Assembly (NCBI GenBank): GCA_044869805.1
Contig: JBIOXV010000005.1
Coordinates: 183,483-247,482, forward strand
Direction: 5' to 3'
DNA length: 64,000 nucleotides
Source of the DNA: CAWDVR01 sp044869805
Lineage (GTDB): Bacteria > Acidobacteriota > Thermoanaerobaculia > Multivoradales > SZUA-115
The translations under genes were made by a program, and so were the position numbers. Below the pieces are notes generated by a model that was not told the origin of the DNA, made no database searches, and saw nothing but the letters and a program-made list of their open reading frames with translations. Below are positions 1-9,900 of the stretch, piece by piece (the first letter of the stretch is position 1; every line of letters begins with the position of its first letter).

Positions 1-249
1 CCGCCGGCGGTCCCAGCGGTCGACGAGCGCCCCGGCGAGCGGGGAGAGGAGCAGGCTCGGCAGGCCGGCGGTCAGCGCGATGAGCGAGAACTGGGTGGCG
101 GAGTGGGTCTGCTGGAAGACCCAGACCCCGAAGGCGAAGCGGGTGAACGACGAGCCCACGAGGGAGACGAGCTGCCCCACCCACATGAGCCAGAAGCGCT
201 TCAGGTTCTCGCCGCCGGTGAAGAGCGGCGGCGCGGTCTCAGCCTGCAC
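1..249 (-). CDS. MFS transporter, N-terminal part (runs off the left edge)
   Basis: About 83 residues are visible. After a short cytoplasmic lead they show a first membrane helix (around FWLMWVGQLVSLVGSSF), a second helix, and the motif GALVDRWDRR, the loop 2-3 motif A (GxxxDRxxRR) of major facilitator exporters. The start is a GTG at 249-247, which overlaps the end of the NRPS gene (TGA 241-239) by 11 nt, so the two are probably translationally coupled. By position it is likely to export the product of the adjacent NRPS-PKS genes or a related siderophore-like peptide; that role is inference from context. The C-terminal helices lie outside the window. Confidence 0.85.
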   Translation of the reverse strand, partial: MQAETAPPLFTGGENLKRFWLMWVGQLVSLVGSSFTRFAFGVWVFQQTHSATQFSLIALTAGLPSLLLSPLAGALVDRWDRRR

Positions 250-3200
250 CGGGCCTCGCCGCCTCGTCCGCCAGCAGGCGGGCCTCTATCTCGGCGGCGA
301 AGTCCGCCAACCTCGGTGCTCGAAACAGCTCGCGCAGCGGGATCTCCAGATCGAGCGCCTGCCACAGCCGCGAGATCACCTGCGTCGCCGAGAGCGACTG
401 GCCGCCGAGGGCGAAGAACTGGTCCTGGCGGCCGATCGCCGCCGCCTCGCGCCCCAGCACCTCGGCCCAGACCTCCGCCACCAGCCGCTCGACCGCAGTC
501 TCCGGCTTCGCCGTGGCCTCCTCCCCTCCCGGCCGGGCCGCCTCGGGCGGCGGCAGGGCCCGGGTGTCGAGCTTGCCGTGCGGCGTGAGCGGCAGGGCGG
601 AGAGCGGGAGGAAGAAGCCCGGCACCATGTAGGCGGGAAGCTGCCGCGAAAGATGCTCGCGCAGCCGCTGCGGGCTGGGAGCCCCCTGCCGGCCGACGAC
701 GTAGGCCACCAGGCGAGGGCCGGCGGAGCCCTCCTCCGCCGCCGGCCCGGGCTGGAGGACCACCGCCGTCTCGGCGACCTCGGGGTGCCGCGCCAGCCAG
801 CCCTCGATCTCCGCCAGCTCGACCCGGAAGCCGCGGAGCTTCACCTGGCGGTCGGCCCGGCCACTGAAGGCCACGCCGCCGTCGGGGAGGAAGCGCCCGA
901 GGTCGCCGGTCAGGTAGAGGCGGTCTCCCGAGTGCTCCGTGAAGGGGTTGGCGAGGAAGCGAGCGGCGGTCGCCGCCGGGTCGCCGAGGTAGCCGAGCGC
1001 GAGGAAGTGGCTGCGCACGGCGATCTCTCCCAGCTCGCCGATGCCCGCGAGGAGAGCCGCGCGCGCGCCCCCGGAGACAGCCTCCGCTCGGCCGAGCTCG
1101 CCGGGGCCGGGCTCCTCGGGGCCGGGCTCCCCGGCAAGCCCGCGCGCCCCCTCCGGGCCGCACGCCAAAACCAGGAGCTGGCAGCCCTCCATGCCCCTGC
1201 CGAGCGGCAGCACCTCGTGACCGGCCTCGCCGGCAGGCGGGACGAGGTGGTAACCCACCGCCCGTTGGGTCTCGGTGGCGCCGTAGAGGTTGACCACCGC
1301 CAGGCCCGGGGCCAGCCCGCGCAGGCGGGCGACGTCCGAGCGCCGCAGCGCCTCGCCGACCAGGAAGGCCCAGCGCAGCGCCGGCGCCGGCGGCAGCGCA
1401 CGGCCGGGAGCCGGGGTGGTGACGAGCTGCGCCATGGCCGGCGTGAGGTTGGTCACGGTCACCGCCTCGGCCACCATCCAGGCGGCGAGATAGCCGGGCT
1501 CGCCGATGCGCCGCGGCTCAGGCATCACGGCCGAGGCCCCGAGCGCCAGCGGCAGCAGCAGGTCGCGCTGCAAGGGGTCGTGGGCGAGGCCGGAGAGCAC
1601 CGTGAAGCGGTCGCCGGCGCCGATTCCGAAACGGCGCCGCCAGAAGGGCAGGAACGCGGTGAGCGAGCCGTGCGCGCCGATCACCGCCTTGGGCACCCCG
1701 GTCGAGCCGGAGGTGAAGCCGAGGACCGCCGGGGAACCGGGGCCGACGCCGGCCGCCCGCGGTGGCGAACCCTCCGTCTCGTTGGCCCAGGCCGCAGCGT
1801 CGAGGCCCGCCGGCACCGGGAGCACGCGCGCCATGGCCGGCGGCGCCGCCTCGCCACCGTCCGCCGGCAGCGCCGCGGCGACCTCCGGCGACAGCTCTCC
1901 CGCCGCCTCCAGGTGCAGCAGCGCGCGCGGCCGGGCGAGAGCCACGAAGCTCGCCAGGCGAGCGGCCGGATAGGCCGGGTCGAGCACGAAGAACGCGGCG
2001 CCGGCTTCGAGCACGGCGAGCATCGCCGCCGCCAGCGAGGCGTCGCGGTGGGCCAGGATCCCCACCCGCTCCCCCGGCCCCACCCCGGCGCCGCGGAGCG
2101 CGTGCGCCAGGCGGCGGCTGGCGCGGGCGAGCCCACCGTAGGTCCAGGCGGAGCCCGGATCGGCGACCGCCAGGGCGTCGGGCCGCTCCGCGGCTCGCTG
2201 CCGGAACCACTCGTCGACCGGCCCCGGCCAGGCCTCGGAGAGGCGTGCTGTGGGGTCGGGGAGCACCTCCCGCGCCGCCTCGGTGATCAGCGAGAGGGCG
2301 TTCCACGAGCGGTGCGGAGCCTCTGCCGCCTGGTCGAGCAAGCCGGCGAGCTGCGCCAAGAGCTCGGCCATCCGCGACGGATCGAAGAGATCGGCGGCGT
2401 AGACCAGCCGCAAGGCGATGCCGTCCTCGGTCTCCCTCGCATAGAGGGTGAGATCGAACTTCGCTTCCGGCTCGCCGCTGCCGCCGAGCTCCATCGCGAG
2501 CTCCGGTGCCGCGGCCGCCTCGACGGGAAAGTTCAGGAGGTTGAGGAAGGCCTGGAACACCGGGGTGCGGGAGAGGTCGCGGGGCGGGTCGAGCTCGGCG
2601 AGCAACCGCTCGAAGGGCAGATCCCGCTGCGCGAACGCGGCGAGCGACTCCTCGCGCACCCGCGCCAGGAGCGCCGCGAACGACGGCGCGCCACTGAGCC
2701 GCACCCGCAGCGCCAGGGTGTTGAGGAAGCAGCCGATCAGGCCCTCGAGCTGGGGATGGGGGCGCCCGGCGATCGGTGCTCCGATCACCAGGTCGTGCTG
2801 CCCGCTCCAGCGCGAGAGCAGTGCGGCGAGCGCCGCCAGCAGCACCATGAAAAGGGTCGCTCCGCTGCGCTCGGCCAGGGAGCGCAGGCGGCCGGCGAGC
2901 GGCGGCGGGAGCAGGCGGCGGACCTCGCCTCCGCGGTGCGTGAGCAGAGGCGGGCGTGGCCGGTCGGTGGGAAGATCCAGGCTCGGCGGCGCCCCGGCGA
3001 GCCTCGCGCACGCCGCGGCGAGCAAGCCGGAGAGCCGCTCGCCGGCGATCCAGCTCCGCTGCCAGACCGCGAAGTCGGCATACTGCACCGGCGGCTCCGG
3101 CAGAACGCCATGGGCCCCGGTGTCGCTCGCCAGGGACGCGCCATAGAGCCGCACCAGCTCGGCCCGCAGCAGGCCCAGCGACCAGCCGTCAGTCGCGATG

Positions 3201-6200
3201 TGGTGCACGTTGATCAGCAGGTGGTGCGCCTCGGGGCCCAGCCGGAGCAGCCGCGCGTAGAGCACCGGGCCGCGGGCCAGGTCGAAGCGCTGGCGCGCGT
3301 GGCGGGCCGCGAGCGCCTCGGCCACGGGGACGCAGTCGGCCGGCGCCAGGGACGAGAGATCCGCCATCGGTAGCGGGAGCCCGGCCGCGGGGGAGATGCG
3401 CTGCACCGGCCCACCGGCCGCCATCGCGTAGGTGGTGCGCAGCACCGCGTGGCGACGAACGATCTCCGCCAGGGAGGCGACCAGCGCCCGCGGCTGCAGG
3501 CGGCCGCGCAAGGAGAGCACCGACGGCAGGTTGTGGACCGTGCCCTCGGGATCGAGCCGCGCCAGCAGCCACAGCCGCTCCTGGGCGAAAGAGAGCGGCG
3601 CCGGCTCCGTGGCCTCGACCGGGACGAGCGGCGGCACGGGCGCCGTTTCGGCGCCGAGGCGCGAGCCCGCCAGCGCGCGCTCCAGGTGCTCGCCCAGGGC
3701 GGCGAGCGTCGGCCGCTCGAAGACGGCGGCGAGCGACAGCTCGACCCCGCAATCGGCCCGCAGGCGCGACAGCAGGCGCATAGCGAGCAGGGAGTGGCCG
3801 CCGAGGTGGAAGAAGTCGTCCTCGCGGCCGATGGTGGCTGCTGGGCGGCCGAGCGCCCCGGCCCACAGCGCCGCCAGCAGCTCCTCGGCCATGCCGCGTG
3901 GAGCCGTACCGCGCTCGGCGGCGATCCCCGCGGCGCCCGCCGCCGGCAGGGCCTTGCGATCCACCTTGCCGTTCGGGGTCCGCGGCAGGGTTTGCAGTCG
4001 AAGGAGCGCGGCCGGCACCATGTAGGCCGGCAGCCGCCCGGCGAGGAATGCCCGCAGCCCGGCGGGGTCCAGCTCCCCGTCGGCGGCGAAGTAGGCCACC
4101 AGCCGCCGCTCGCCGTCGCCCGCGGCTCCCTCGACGAGGACCACCGCCTCGCGCACCCCGGCCGTGGAGGTCAGGGCCGCCTCGATCTCCCCCAGCTCGA
4201 TGCGGAAGCCGCGCACCTTCACCTGGTGGTCGAGCCGGCCGAGAAAGTCCAGCTCGCCACCTGGAAGCCAGCGGACCAGGTCTCCGGTGGCGTAGCAGCG
4301 GCTCCCCGGCTCGGCCGTCCCCTCCTCCGGCAGGAAGCGCGACGCGGTCAGGCCCGGGCGGCCGAGGTAGCCGCGGGCCAGCCCCGCCCCGGCGAGGCGC
4401 AGCTCGCCGGGCACCCCGAGCCCCGCGCGGCGGCCCGAGCGGTCCACGACCACGGCGCGGGTGCCGGCGATCGGCAAGCCGATCCGCGGGGCACTGTCGG
4501 CCTCGCGCACCGCGGCGAAGGTCGAGTAGGTGGTGGCCTCCGAGGGGCCGTAGAGGTTGCGCAGGCGAAGCGGCGACCGGGCGAGGATGCTTGCCGCGAG
4601 CGACGGCTCGAGGGGCTCGCCGGCCAGGTTCACGCTCTCGACGGAGGGCGGCAACGCATCCCGGCGCAGCAGCTCGGCCAGGGCGGACGGCACGGTGTTG
4701 ATCAGCCGCGGGCCGAAGACTTCCGACGAGCCGGCCACGGTCTGATCGGCCACCGCCAGCGCATCGCGGGCGAGGATCGCCTTGCCGCCGTGGGCCAGCG
4801 GCGCGAAGAGCTCGAAAGCCGAGAGATCGAAGCAGATCGAGGTGGTGGCGAGGACCGCCGAGAGCTCCCGGCGCGTGAACTCCTCTCCCACCCAGCCGAG
4901 AAACGCCACCACGCTGCGGTGCTCGATCGCCACCCCTTTGGGCTCACCCGTGGAGCCCGAGGTGTAGAGCACGTAGGCCAGGGTGCGCCCGCGGGCGGCG
5001 CCGGAGCCGTCGAGGGCCGGCCACGCCGCCGGTGAGGCCGGGGCGCCCTCGGCTCCGCCTTCCGCGAGCGCCAGCACGGGAGGCAGATCTCGGCCGCCAC
5101 CGATCAGCCGCGGCAGCAGCGAAGGCCGCGCCAGCAGCACCGCCGCCGCCGAGTCCGCCAGCATGAAGGCCAGCCGAGCCTGCGGATAGGCCGGGTCGAG
5201 GGGCACGTAGGCGCCGCCCGCCGCCCACACCCCGAGCAAGGCCGGCAGCAGCGCTCGATCGCGCTCCAGGCAGACGCCCACCCGGTCCTCGAACCCGATG
5301 CCGCGGGCCCGCAGGCCGCCGGCCACGGCCGCGGCGTCGCGCAGCAGGCAGGCGCAGGAGAGCTGCTCCTCGCCCACCACCCAGGCGATCGACTCGGGCC
5401 GGCCCTCGAGGGCGGCGCGGATCAGCTCCCAGGTCGAGCCGGCCGGCGTCTCGGGGATCGGCCCCCCGTCCCCCCACTCGCAGCGGAGCTGGTGCTGCTC
5501 GCCGTGGCCGAGCCAGGCGAGGTCGGACATCCTGGCCACGCCGGCCGCGGCCGGCGCCACCAGGCCCGCCAGGATCGCCCCGAACCCGGCGAGCCAACGG
5601 CCGAGGGTGGTCGAGTCGGAGAGATCGGTGCTATAGGCGGCGCGGACGACCAGAGCCTCCTCGCGGGCCGAGATCTCGAACAGCAGATCGACGCTCGAGG
5701 CCCCGGTCTCGAGCTCGCGCCAGGAGAGCGCGAGCCCCGGGAGCTCGATGCCGGCCAGGGGGTCCGCCTGCTGGACGAAGAGCGCCTGGATCAGCGGAGC
5801 GGCGGCGAGGTTGCGCTCCGGCGCGAGCTCGGCGACCAGCCGCTCGAAGGGCAGCTCCTGGTGGCCGAGAGCGCCGCGCAGCGCGCGGTCGACGCCCCCG
5901 AGAAGCTCCTCCAGCAGGGGGTCCGGCGCCAGGGGAAGCCGGAGCACCAGGGTGTTGACGAAGCAGCCGACCGCCGCCTCGAGCTCGCGCCGCAGCCGCC
6001 CCGCCACGGGCACCCCGACCGCCAGGTCGGCCTGACCGGTGAGGCGGCCGAGCAGCACGCGGAAGGCGGCCAGGTAAACGACGAAGGGCGTGGTTCCGCG
6101 CTCCCGCGCCAGGGCCTCGACGGCTTTCCCCAGGGCGGCGGGCAGCCGGTGGCAGAGGCGGGCGCCGGCGCCGCTCGCCCGCGCCGGGCGAGGGCGGTCG

Positions 6201-6988
6201 AGGGGCAGGTCGAGAGCTCCCGGGAAGCCTTCGAGCTCGCGGCGCCAGTAGCCCAGCAGCCGTTCGAGCCGCTCTCCCTCGAGCCGCGCGCGTTGCCAGC
6301 GCGCGAAGTCGAAGGAGGTCGCCGCCGGGGACGGCAGGCCCGTCTGGCCCCCGCTCGCCAGCTCGCGGTAGGCCTCTGCAAGCTCCGCGATGAGGTGCTG
6401 CAGCGACAGGCCGTCGCAGATCAGGTGGTGGATGACGAGCAGCAGGCTCGCCCGGCCAGGGCCGAGGGCGAGCATCGAGACCCGCCACAGCGGGGCGCGA
6501 TCGAGCGCGAACGGACGGCGGGCGAACGCTCGCTCGAGGCCCGCTGCGACCTCGGGAGCCGAGACGCCGAGCCTGCCGAGGTCGATCCACGGTGGCGTCG
6601 CCGGCGGCGGCGCCACCCGTAGCTGCCGCACCTCGCCCCCGTCCTCGACGAAGGCCGTGGAGAGCGCCGCGTGGCGGGAGACCAGCGCCGTCCAGGCGGC
6701 GGTGAGAGCCGCAGGGTTCAGGGAGCCCGCCAGGTCGAGGGCGCGCGCGATGTGGTGCACCGAGCTCCCCGGCAGCAGCCGCTCGAGAAACCACATCCGT
6801 TCCTGGCCGAAGGAGAGGACCTGCGGCCCGTCGGCGGGTGCCGCCGCCGGCTCGCCGGCAGCCGTCCTCGGAGGCGCCCGCCGCAGGCGCTCCGCCAGCC
6901 GCTGCTGGGGCGAGGCCCGCGAGCCGCGAGGGATCTCGCCGGCGGGCGCAGGGCAAGCCTGAGGAAGGGGGTTCTCGGTATCGCCCAT
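239..6988 (-). CDS. Two-module NRPS, C-A-T-C-A-T, no release domain
   Basis: Non-ribosomal peptide synthetase of 2249 aa. Domains: C about 57-490 (HHLICDG 187-193), A about 515-1015 (YTSGSTGEPKG), carrier T with LGGHS (Ser1066), C about 1131-1570 (HHIATDG 1262-1268), A about 1590-2145, T with LGGQS (Ser2198). By alignment to GrsA I read the first A-domain code as DLFNNALTYK, which I recall for Ala in cyanobacterial synthetases. The second A domain carries AHDPLQRD at 1802-1809 and a code near DPRNFVLRAK, resembling Lys2-type aminoadipate reductases. The protein stops about 50 residues after the last carrier, with no TE, reductase or terminal C domain, so the chain must be passed on or released in trans. 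Both C domains keep the active-site His; there is no epimerase domain. The ATG at 6988 is 10 nt after the stop of the upstream gene, so the two genes lie in one operon. Confidence 0.95.
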   Translation of the reverse strand: MGDTENPLPQACPAPAGEIPRGSRASPQQRLAERLRRAPPRTAAGEPAAAPADGPQVLSFGQERMWFLERLLPGSSVHHIARALDLAGSLNPAALTAAWTALVSRHAALSTAFVEDGGEVRQLRVAPPPATPPWIDLGRLGVSAPEVAAGLERAFARRPFALDRAPLWRVSMLALGPGRASLLLVIHHLICDGLSLQHLIAELAEAYRELASGGQTGLPSPAATSFDFARWQRARLEGERLERLLGYWRRELEGFPGALDLPLDRPRPARASGAGARLCHRLPAALGKAVEALARERGTTPFVVYLAAFRVLLGRLTGQADLAVGVPVAGRLRRELEAAVGCFVNTLVLRLPLAPDPLLEELLGGVDRALRGALGHQELPFERLVAELAPERNLAAAPLIQALFVQQADPLAGIELPGLALSWRELETGASSVDLLFEISAREEALVVRAAYSTDLSDSTTLGRWLAGFGAILAGLVAPAAAGVARMSDLAWLGHGEQHQLRCEWGDGGPIPETPAGSTWELIRAALEGRPESIAWVVGEEQLSCACLLRDAAAVAGGLRARGIGFEDRVGVCLERDRALLPALLGVWAAGGAYVPLDPAYPQARLAFMLADSAAAVLLARPSLLPRLIGGGRDLPPVLALAEGGAEGAPASPAAWPALDGSGAARGRTLAYVLYTSGSTGEPKGVAIEHRSVVAFLGWVGEEFTRRELSAVLATTSICFDLSAFELFAPLAHGGKAILARDALAVADQTVAGSSEVFGPRLINTVPSALAELLRRDALPPSVESVNLAGEPLEPSLAASILARSPLRLRNLYGPSEATTYSTFAAVREADSAPRIGLPIAGTRAVVVDRSGRRAGLGVPGELRLAGAGLARGYLGRPGLTASRFLPEEGTAEPGSRCYATGDLVRWLPGGELDFLGRLDHQVKVRGFRIELGEIEAALTSTAGVREAVVLVEGAAGDGERRLVAYFAADGELDPAGLRAFLAGRLPAYMVPAALLRLQTLPRTPNGKVDRKALPAAGAAGIAAERGTAPRGMAEELLAALWAGALGRPAATIGREDDFFHLGGHSLLAMRLLSRLRADCGVELSLAAVFERPTLAALGEHLERALAGSRLGAETAPVPPLVPVEATEPAPLSFAQERLWLLARLDPEGTVHNLPSVLSLRGRLQPRALVASLAEIVRRHAVLRTTYAMAAGGPVQRISPAAGLPLPMADLSSLAPADCVPVAEALAARHARQRFDLARGPVLYARLLRLGPEAHHLLINVHHIATDGWSLGLLRAELVRLYGASLASDTGAHGVLPEPPVQYADFAVWQRSWIAGERLSGLLAAACARLAGAPPSLDLPTDRPRPPLLTHRGGEVRRLLPPPLAGRLRSLAERSGATLFMVLLAALAALLSRWSGQHDLVIGAPIAGRPHPQLEGLIGCFLNTLALRVRLSGAPSFAALLARVREESLAAFAQRDLPFERLLAELDPPRDLSRTPVFQAFLNLLNFPVEAAAAPELAMELGGSGEPEAKFDLTLYARETEDGIALRLVYAADLFDPSRMAELLAQLAGLLDQAAEAPHRSWNALSLITEAAREVLPDPTARLSEAWPGPVDEWFRQRAAERPDALAVADPGSAWTYGGLARASRRLAHALRGAGVGPGERVGILAHRDASLAAAMLAVLEAGAAFFVLDPAYPAARLASFVALARPRALLHLEAAGELSPEVAAALPADGGEAAPPAMARVLPVPAGLDAAAWANETEGSPPRAAGVGPGSPAVLGFTSGSTGVPKAVIGAHGSLTAFLPFWRRRFGIGAGDRFTVLSGLAHDPLQRDLLLPLALGASAVMPEPRRIGEPGYLAAWMVAEAVTVTNLTPAMAQLVTTPAPGRALPPAPALRWAFLVGEALRRSDVARLRGLAPGLAVVNLYGATETQRAVGYHLVPPAGEAGHEVLPLGRGMEGCQLLVLACGPEGARGLAGEPGPEEPGPGELGRAEAVSGGARAALLAGIGELGEIAVRSHFLALGYLGDPAATAARFLANPFTEHSGDRLYLTGDLGRFLPDGGVAFSGRADRQVKLRGFRVELAEIEGWLARHPEVAETAVVLQPGPAAEEGSAGPRLVAYVVGRQGAPSPQRLREHLSRQLPAYMVPGFFLPLSALPLTPHGKLDTRALPPPEAARPGGEEATAKPETAVERLVAEVWAEVLGREAAAIGRQDQFFALGGQSLSATQVISRLWQALDLEIPLRELFRAPRLADFAAEIEARLLADEAARPGAG

Positions 6989-6998
6989 GGCCGGCCGG

Positions 6999-9900
6999 TC
7001 ACCCGACCCACTGCCGCTGCGCAGTGGCGAGCTTGGCCTCCAGGCGGTCGTTGATCGCGCGGGCGAGCGCTTCCGCGTGCGGCGGCTGGTGCAAGCTGTC
7101 GTGATCGCCCGGGACCACCCGCACTTCCACCCCGTCTCCCGCCAGGTCGATCCAGGCGCGCTCCGGGTGGAGCGGTTCGCCGGGGCGGCGGGTGCGGGCG
7201 CGGAAGAAGAGCAGCGCCCCGTCGTAGGCGCGAGGCCGGTAGGCGAGCATCGCTTCGACGCAGGCGTGCTGGGTACGGTGCTGCCGCGCCGCGGCGCCGA
7301 ACGAGGCGTCCCCTCCTCGGCTCTCGGCCACGGCTGCACCGACTTCCGGCAGCTCGCCGGGCCCGAACGTGTCGAGCATCGCCAGCAGCACCACCTCCTC
7401 GGCCGTGGCTCGCAGCCGTCGAGCCATCTCGAACGCCACCATCCCGCCCATCGAGGCGCCGCCCAGGAGGTAGGGTCCGGAAGGCTGGCGCCGCCGCAGC
7501 TCCGCGAGATAGCGCGCGGCCATCTCCCCAATCGTCCGTGGCGGCTCCTCGCCCACTTCGAGGCCCCAGGCGCGGATGCCGATCACCGGCCGCTCGGGCG
7601 GCAGGGCGCGGGCCAGGGATCGGAACAGGTAGACGTGCCCGCCGGCCGGGTGCACCAGGAAGAGCGGCGGCAGCGAAGGGTCTCCGGCCTGGAGCGTCAC
7701 CAGGCAGGAGCCGCAGGCGGGCTCGACGGCCGAGGCGGCCGCCGCGCGCCCTGCCATCCGCGGCGCGAGCGCCGCGGCGAGGGCCGCCACCGTCGGCTGG
7801 TCGAGGAGAAAATGTGGATCGAGCGGCATGGCGAGCCGCTCCGAGAGCCGCGCCGCCAGGCGTACGGCGAGGAGAGAGCTGCCGCCCAGCTCGAAGAAGT
7901 CGTCGTAGATCCCCAGCCGGCAGACCCCGAGGCTCGCTCCCCACAGCTCTACCAGGGTGCGCTCGAGGTCCGTGCGGGGAGGAACGTAGAGGCCGGAGGC
8001 CCCCGCCCGCGCCGTCTCGGCCGGCGGGCCCTCCGGCGCCCGCTCGGGAGGGGCCCACGCGGCGACCGCCGAGACCGGCGGCGGCATGACCTCGGCCGGC
8101 CGGCTCTGGCGCGCGATCCAGTAGCTCTGCCGCTCGAAGGGGTAGGTGGGGAGCGGTACCCGGCGCCGGCGCTCGCCGGCGAAGAGCCTCCCGGGGTCGA
8201 GCTCCACCCCCGCGAGCCAGAGCCGGCCGAGAGCCTCCAACGCGAAGGCCTGGTCGTGGCGCTCCTCGCGCGGATGGCGCAGCGAGGTGACCACCGCGCA
8301 CCCCGGCGCCTGCGGCCGGGCGAGGGTGGCGAGGGTGCGGCCGGGCCCCACCTCGAGGAGCAGGCGCCGCGGCTCGGCGACGAGCGCGGCCAGGCCCGCC
8401 GCGAAGCGCACCGGCTCGCGGAGCTGGCGCGCCCACCAGGCCGGATCCGTGGCCTCCTCCGCCGTCACCCAGGTGCCGGTCGCGCCGGAGACGTAGGGCG
8501 AAGCCGGCGGCCGCGGCGCCGAGCGCCGCACCGCTTCCTCGAAGGCCGCCAGCGCGGGGGTCATCGAGCGCGAGTGAAAGGCGTGCGAGGTGTGCAGGCG
8601 GCGCGCCGGGATCCCCGCCGCGCGCAGGCGCTCGGCCAGGGCGGCGACCGCCGGCGCCGGGCCGGCCACCACAGAGGCCGCCGGGCCGTTGACGGCGGCG
8701 AGGTCCAGCTCGCCGTCCTCCCCGGCGTCGAGCTGCGCCGCGAGCTCCTCCTCCGGCAGCTCCACCGCCAGCATCTCGCCGGGCGGCAGGGCCTGCATCG
8801 ACCGGCCGCGCGCCGCGACCAGGCCGAGCGCGCCCTCGAGGGTGAACACGCCCGCGAGATGGGCCGCCACCAGCTCCCCCACCGAGTGCCCCAGCATCGC
8901 CTGCGGTTCGATGCCCCAGGACTTCCAGAGGCGGGCGGTGGCGTAGCAGACCGCGAACAGGGCGGGCTGGGCGTTCGCCGTCTGCGCCAGGCGCTCGGCC
9001 GCCTTGGGCTCCCGGCCGGACGGGTAGAGGAGCTCCCGGAGGTCGATCCCGATCTCGCTCTCGAGCACCGCCGCGCAGCGGTCGATGGCGTCGCGGAAGG
9101 CCGGCTCGCCGCGGTAGAGGCCCTCGCCCATGCCCGGGTACTGGGCGCCCTGGCCCGGGAAGAGGAAGGCCACCACGGGCGGGCCCTGCGACCGCGGCGG
9201 CACGATGGCCGTCAGCGCCCGCCCCGGCGGTGATCCGGCCAGGGCCGCGGCGAGCTCCGCCGCGCTCTTCCCGACGGCGATCCGGCGGTGGGCGAACGCC
9301 TTGCGACCCTGGCTGAGGGTGAAGGCCACGTCCGCCAGGGAAGGGTCGCCCTCTCCCGCGGTTTCCGGGGTGGCGGCGAGGGCCGCGAGCCGGGCGCCGA
9401 GGTTGGTGGTGGCCTGGTCCAGCGCGGCGGCCGAGCGGGCGGAGAGGGCCAGGAGCTGCCACGGCCGCGACGGCGAGCCCGGCCGCGGCGCCGGCGCCTC
9501 TTCGATCACGGCATGGGCGTTGGTGCCGCCGATGCCGAACGAGCTGACCGCGGCGCGGCGCGGCCCACCCCGCCGTGGCCACGGCCGCAGGCGGTCGTTG
9601 ACGAAGAAGGGGCCGGAGGCGAAGTCGATGCGCGGGTTCGGGGTCTCGAAGTGAAGCGTCGGCGGTAGCTCCGCGTGCTCCACGGCGAGCACCGCCTTGA
9701 TCAGCCCCGCCACTCCGGCCGCCGCGTCGAGGTGGCCGATGTTGGTCTTGAGCGCCGAGAGCGCAGTGCGGCCGGGAATCCGCGGCCGGTCGCCGCGCGC
9801 GAAGGCGCGGGTCAGGGCGGCGACTTCGATCGGATCCCCGAGCGGGGTCCCGGTGCCGTGCGCCTCGACGTAGTCGATGGTCGCCGGGTCCACCTCCCCC

